Shown here piece after piece: positions 62,300 through 64,000 of a stretch of 64,000 nt of DNA (positions are counted from its first letter, which is position 1; each line of letters opens with the position of its first letter). Made by a program: the position numbers and the translations under genes. This DNA is from an uncultured Clostridia bacterium (GTDB lineage Bacteria; Bacillota; Clostridia; Christensenellales; Borkfalkiaceae), in NCBI GenBank assembly GCA_947595585.1, contig CANQET010000007.1, positions 39,082-103,081 of the forward strand. Reading direction: 5' to 3'. The notes below the pieces were generated by a model, which saw only the letters and a list, made by a program, of their open reading frames with translations, was not told the DNA's origin and searched no databases.

Positions 62300-63210
62300 A
62301 ACATCTGTTGAAACTTGCGGATCTCTCCCGCGAAGAGATCCTCTCCGTGCTCAACCTCGCGGACCAACTCAAATACGAGCGCAAGAACGGCGTAGACCAA
62401 TCATCCTATCTGCGCGGCAAGAAGCTCGGCATGATCTTCCAGAAGTCCTCGACGCGCACCCGCGTCTCCTTCGAGGTAGGCATGTATGAGCTCGGCGGCT
62501 ATCCGCTCTTTCTCTCGGGAAGGGACCTGCAGATCGGGCGGGGGGAACCCGTACAGGATACCGCCCGCGTGCTCTCGCGCATGCTCGACGCCATCATGAT
62601 CCGTACGTTTGCGCAGAAGGAAGTCGAGGATCTTGCGGCCTACGGCTCCATCCCCGTCATCAACGGGCTCACCGACTACTGCCATCCCTGCCAGGTCCTC
62701 GCCGACCTCATGACCATCCGCGAGTGCAAGGGCTCCTTCAAGGGGCTCAAGATGTGCTTCGTAGGGGATGGGAACAACATGGCGAACTCCCTCATGGTGG
62801 GCGCCGTGAAGATGGGCATGCGCTTCTCCATCGCCTGCCCCAAGGGCTACGAGCCCGATGCCGCGCTCATGGATTGGGCGAAGCAAAACGGGAGCTTCGA
62901 GATGTATGAAGATCCCGAAGCGGCCGCAAAGGATGCCGATGTGCTCTACACCGACGTCTGGGCTTCGATGGGGCAGGAGGAGGAGCAGGCGATCCGCGCC
63001 AAGGCCTTTGCCCGCATCCATATCGACGACGCCGTGATGCGCGCCGCCAAGCCCGACGCCATGCTGCTTCACTGCCTTCCCGTCCATCGCGGGGAGGAAG
63101 TCACCGCGGAGATCTTCGAGGCACACGCAAAGGAGATCTTCGAGGAGGCGGAGAACCGTCTGCACGCACAAAAGGCGGTGCTCGTCAAGGTCTTGAAGGG
63201 CGAAAACTGA
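62296..63210 (+). CDS. argF: Ornithine carbamoyltransferase
   Basis: 304 residues. Carbamoyl phosphate site SSTRTRVSF, ornithine-side DYCHPCQVLADLMTI and HCLPVHRGEEV, all intact, which separates it from putrescine or N-acetylornithine types. Makes citrulline, the substrate of ArgG. Overlaps argD by four bases and carA starts at or 11 bases after its stop. Confidence 0.96.
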   Translation: MKHLLKLADLSREEILSVLNLADQLKYERKNGVDQSSYLRGKKLGMIFQKSSTRTRVSFEVGMYELGGYPLFLSGRDLQIGRGEPVQDTARVLSRMLDAIMIRTFAQKEVEDLAAYGSIPVINGLTDYCHPCQVLADLMTIRECKGSFKGLKMCFVGDGNNMANSLMVGAVKMGMRFSIACPKGYEPDAALMDWAKQNGSFEMYEDPEAAAKDADVLYTDVWASMGQEEEQAIRAKAFARIHIDDAVMRAAKPDAMLLHCLPVHRGEEVTAEIFEAHAKEIFEEAENRLHAQKAVLVKVLKGEN

Positions 63211-63221
63211 TGGAGCAAGGG

Positions 63222-64000
63222 ATGGATAGAAAGGTCTATATCACATTGCAAAACGGGAAAGTGTTCGAGGGGCGGTCCTTCGGCGCAGAGCGGGAGACCG
63301 TCGGCGAGCTTGTGTTCACCACGGGCATGACGGGCTATCTCGAGACGCTGACCGATCCGAGTTACTACGGGCAGATCGTCACGCAGACCTTTCCGCTCAT
63401 CGGCAACTACGGGGTGATCCCCGCCGATTTCGAGAGTGAAAAATGTTGGGCGAGGGGGTACATCGTCCGCGAAGCGTGCGATATGCCCTCCAATTTCCGC
63501 AGCGAGGGAAAGCTCGGCGACTTTCTGAAGGCACAGGGCATCCCCGCCGTCTACGGCGTCGATACGCGCGAACTCACCCGCATCGTACGGGAGGCGGGCG
63601 TCATGAACGCCGCGATCTCCTTCCGTCCGTATCCCGACCTCGCCGCGCTCAAGGCCTACCGCGTGCAGGATGCCGTTCGCGCGGTCTCGGCAAAGGAACG
63701 CACGGTGCTCGGCGAAGGCAATGCCCTGCGCGTCGTCCTATATGATTTCGGCGCCAAGAAGAATATCGCCCGTGAACTTGCGGCAAGAGGGTGTGAAGTT
63801 TTCATCGTGCCCGCGGAGACTTCCGCACAGGCGGCGCTCGCCCTTCATCCGCACGGCATCATGTTCGCCAACGGCCCCGGCGACCCCGCAGAGAACACCG
63901 AGATCATCGCGACCATCCGCGCCCTCGCGGGCAAGAAGCCTATCTTCGGCATCTGCCTCGGGCACCAGCTCTTCGCCCTCGCCATGGGCGGGCAGACCCG
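63222..64000 (+). CDS. carA: Carbamoyl-phosphate synthase small subunit (partial)
   Basis: 259 codons are visible; the gene runs off the right edge. Start at 63222 is preferred because GGAG lies six bases before it; an in-frame ATG at 63210 overlapping the argF stop would add four residues. N-terminal domain: KVYITLQNGKVFEGRSFGA, FTTGMTGYLETLTDPSYYGQIV, GVDTRELTRIVREAG; the glutaminase begins with VVLYDFGAKKNIARELAARG, MFANGPGDPAENT and the nucleophile cysteine in FGICLGHQL. Supplies carbamoyl phosphate to ArgF and pyrimidines. Its place in the arg operon suggests an arginine-linked copy. Confidence 0.95.
   Translation, partial: MDRKVYITLQNGKVFEGRSFGAERETVGELVFTTGMTGYLETLTDPSYYGQIVTQTFPLIGNYGVIPADFESEKCWARGYIVREACDMPSNFRSEGKLGDFLKAQGIPAVYGVDTRELTRIVREAGVMNAAISFRPYPDLAALKAYRVQDAVRAVSAKERTVLGEGNALRVVLYDFGAKKNIARELAARGCEVFIVPAETSAQAALALHPHGIMFANGPGDPAENTEIIATIRALAGKKPIFGICLGHQLFALAMGGQT

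Overview
The window is a stretch of chromosome from a GC-rich (about 60 % by eye), anaerobic, Gram-positive-type bacterium, most plausibly an uncultured gut Clostridia lineage of the Bacillota. The reasons are mini-ribonuclease III, a SigH-type sigma factor next to rlmB, two DegV proteins, lipoproteins with lipoboxes, an [FeFe] hydrogenase, an NfnAB-type oxidoreductase, B. subtilis-type LexA boxes and textbook sigma-A promoters, nearly all with 17-bp spacers. The lineage is inferred; no rRNA or tRNA gene was seen. There are 59 protein genes, two of them cut by the window edges (prs at the left, carA at the right). No prophage, insertion sequence or CRISPR array was seen.

Layout. 1-12.8 kb: prs end, pth, mfd, a SurA/PrsA-like lipoprotein, uppP, three small or unusual genes, a two-gene DNA-repair-type radical SAM operon under apparent LexA control, and a two-component system. 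13.6-18.9 kb: a TM1266-type hydrogenase-system regulator behind a structured leader RNA, an ABC importer whose binding protein looks circularly permuted, a small kinase-like protein and an [FeFe] hydrogenase. 18.9-24.1 kb: an amino-sugar salvage operon (nucleotidyltransferase, NahK-like kinase, ROK protein, nagB, nagA). 24.1-29.9 kb, minus strand: phosphohexomutase, transketolase, DUF1295 membrane protein, nitroreductase, ASCH protein. 30-43.7 kb: DegV, SDR, PH-like membrane protein, a degenerate aconitase-like protein translationally coupled to a zinc macrodomain hydrolase, lemA/DUF2207, glpK, glmM-glmS, and a CPA2 antiporter. 43.8-51.2 kb: information processing (mrnC, rlmB, sigH, dnaX, ybaB, recR), gpsA and a nitrilase-like protein without its cysteine. 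51.2-56.6 kb: second DegV, nfnAB, amidase, acyl-ACP thioesterase, flavin reductase-like protein. 56.8-64 kb: an arginine biosynthesis cluster argG-argC-argJ-argB-argD-argF-carA.

Four intergenic stretches (193-628, 12861-13640, 48194-48735, 49721-50412) are mosaics of short GC-rich palindromic modules. These modules recur between islands in both orientations, and one is nested inside another. Everything else is densely packed, with 1-, 4- or 8-nt overlaps between cotranscribed genes.

The main points for a second look are a tandem LexA operator over the radical SAM operon promoter, a circularly permuted substrate-binding protein, a switch-like leader RNA, a cysteine-less aconitase coupled to an ADP-ribose hydrolase-type macrodomain, three apparently leaderless genes, and the modular repeat islands.
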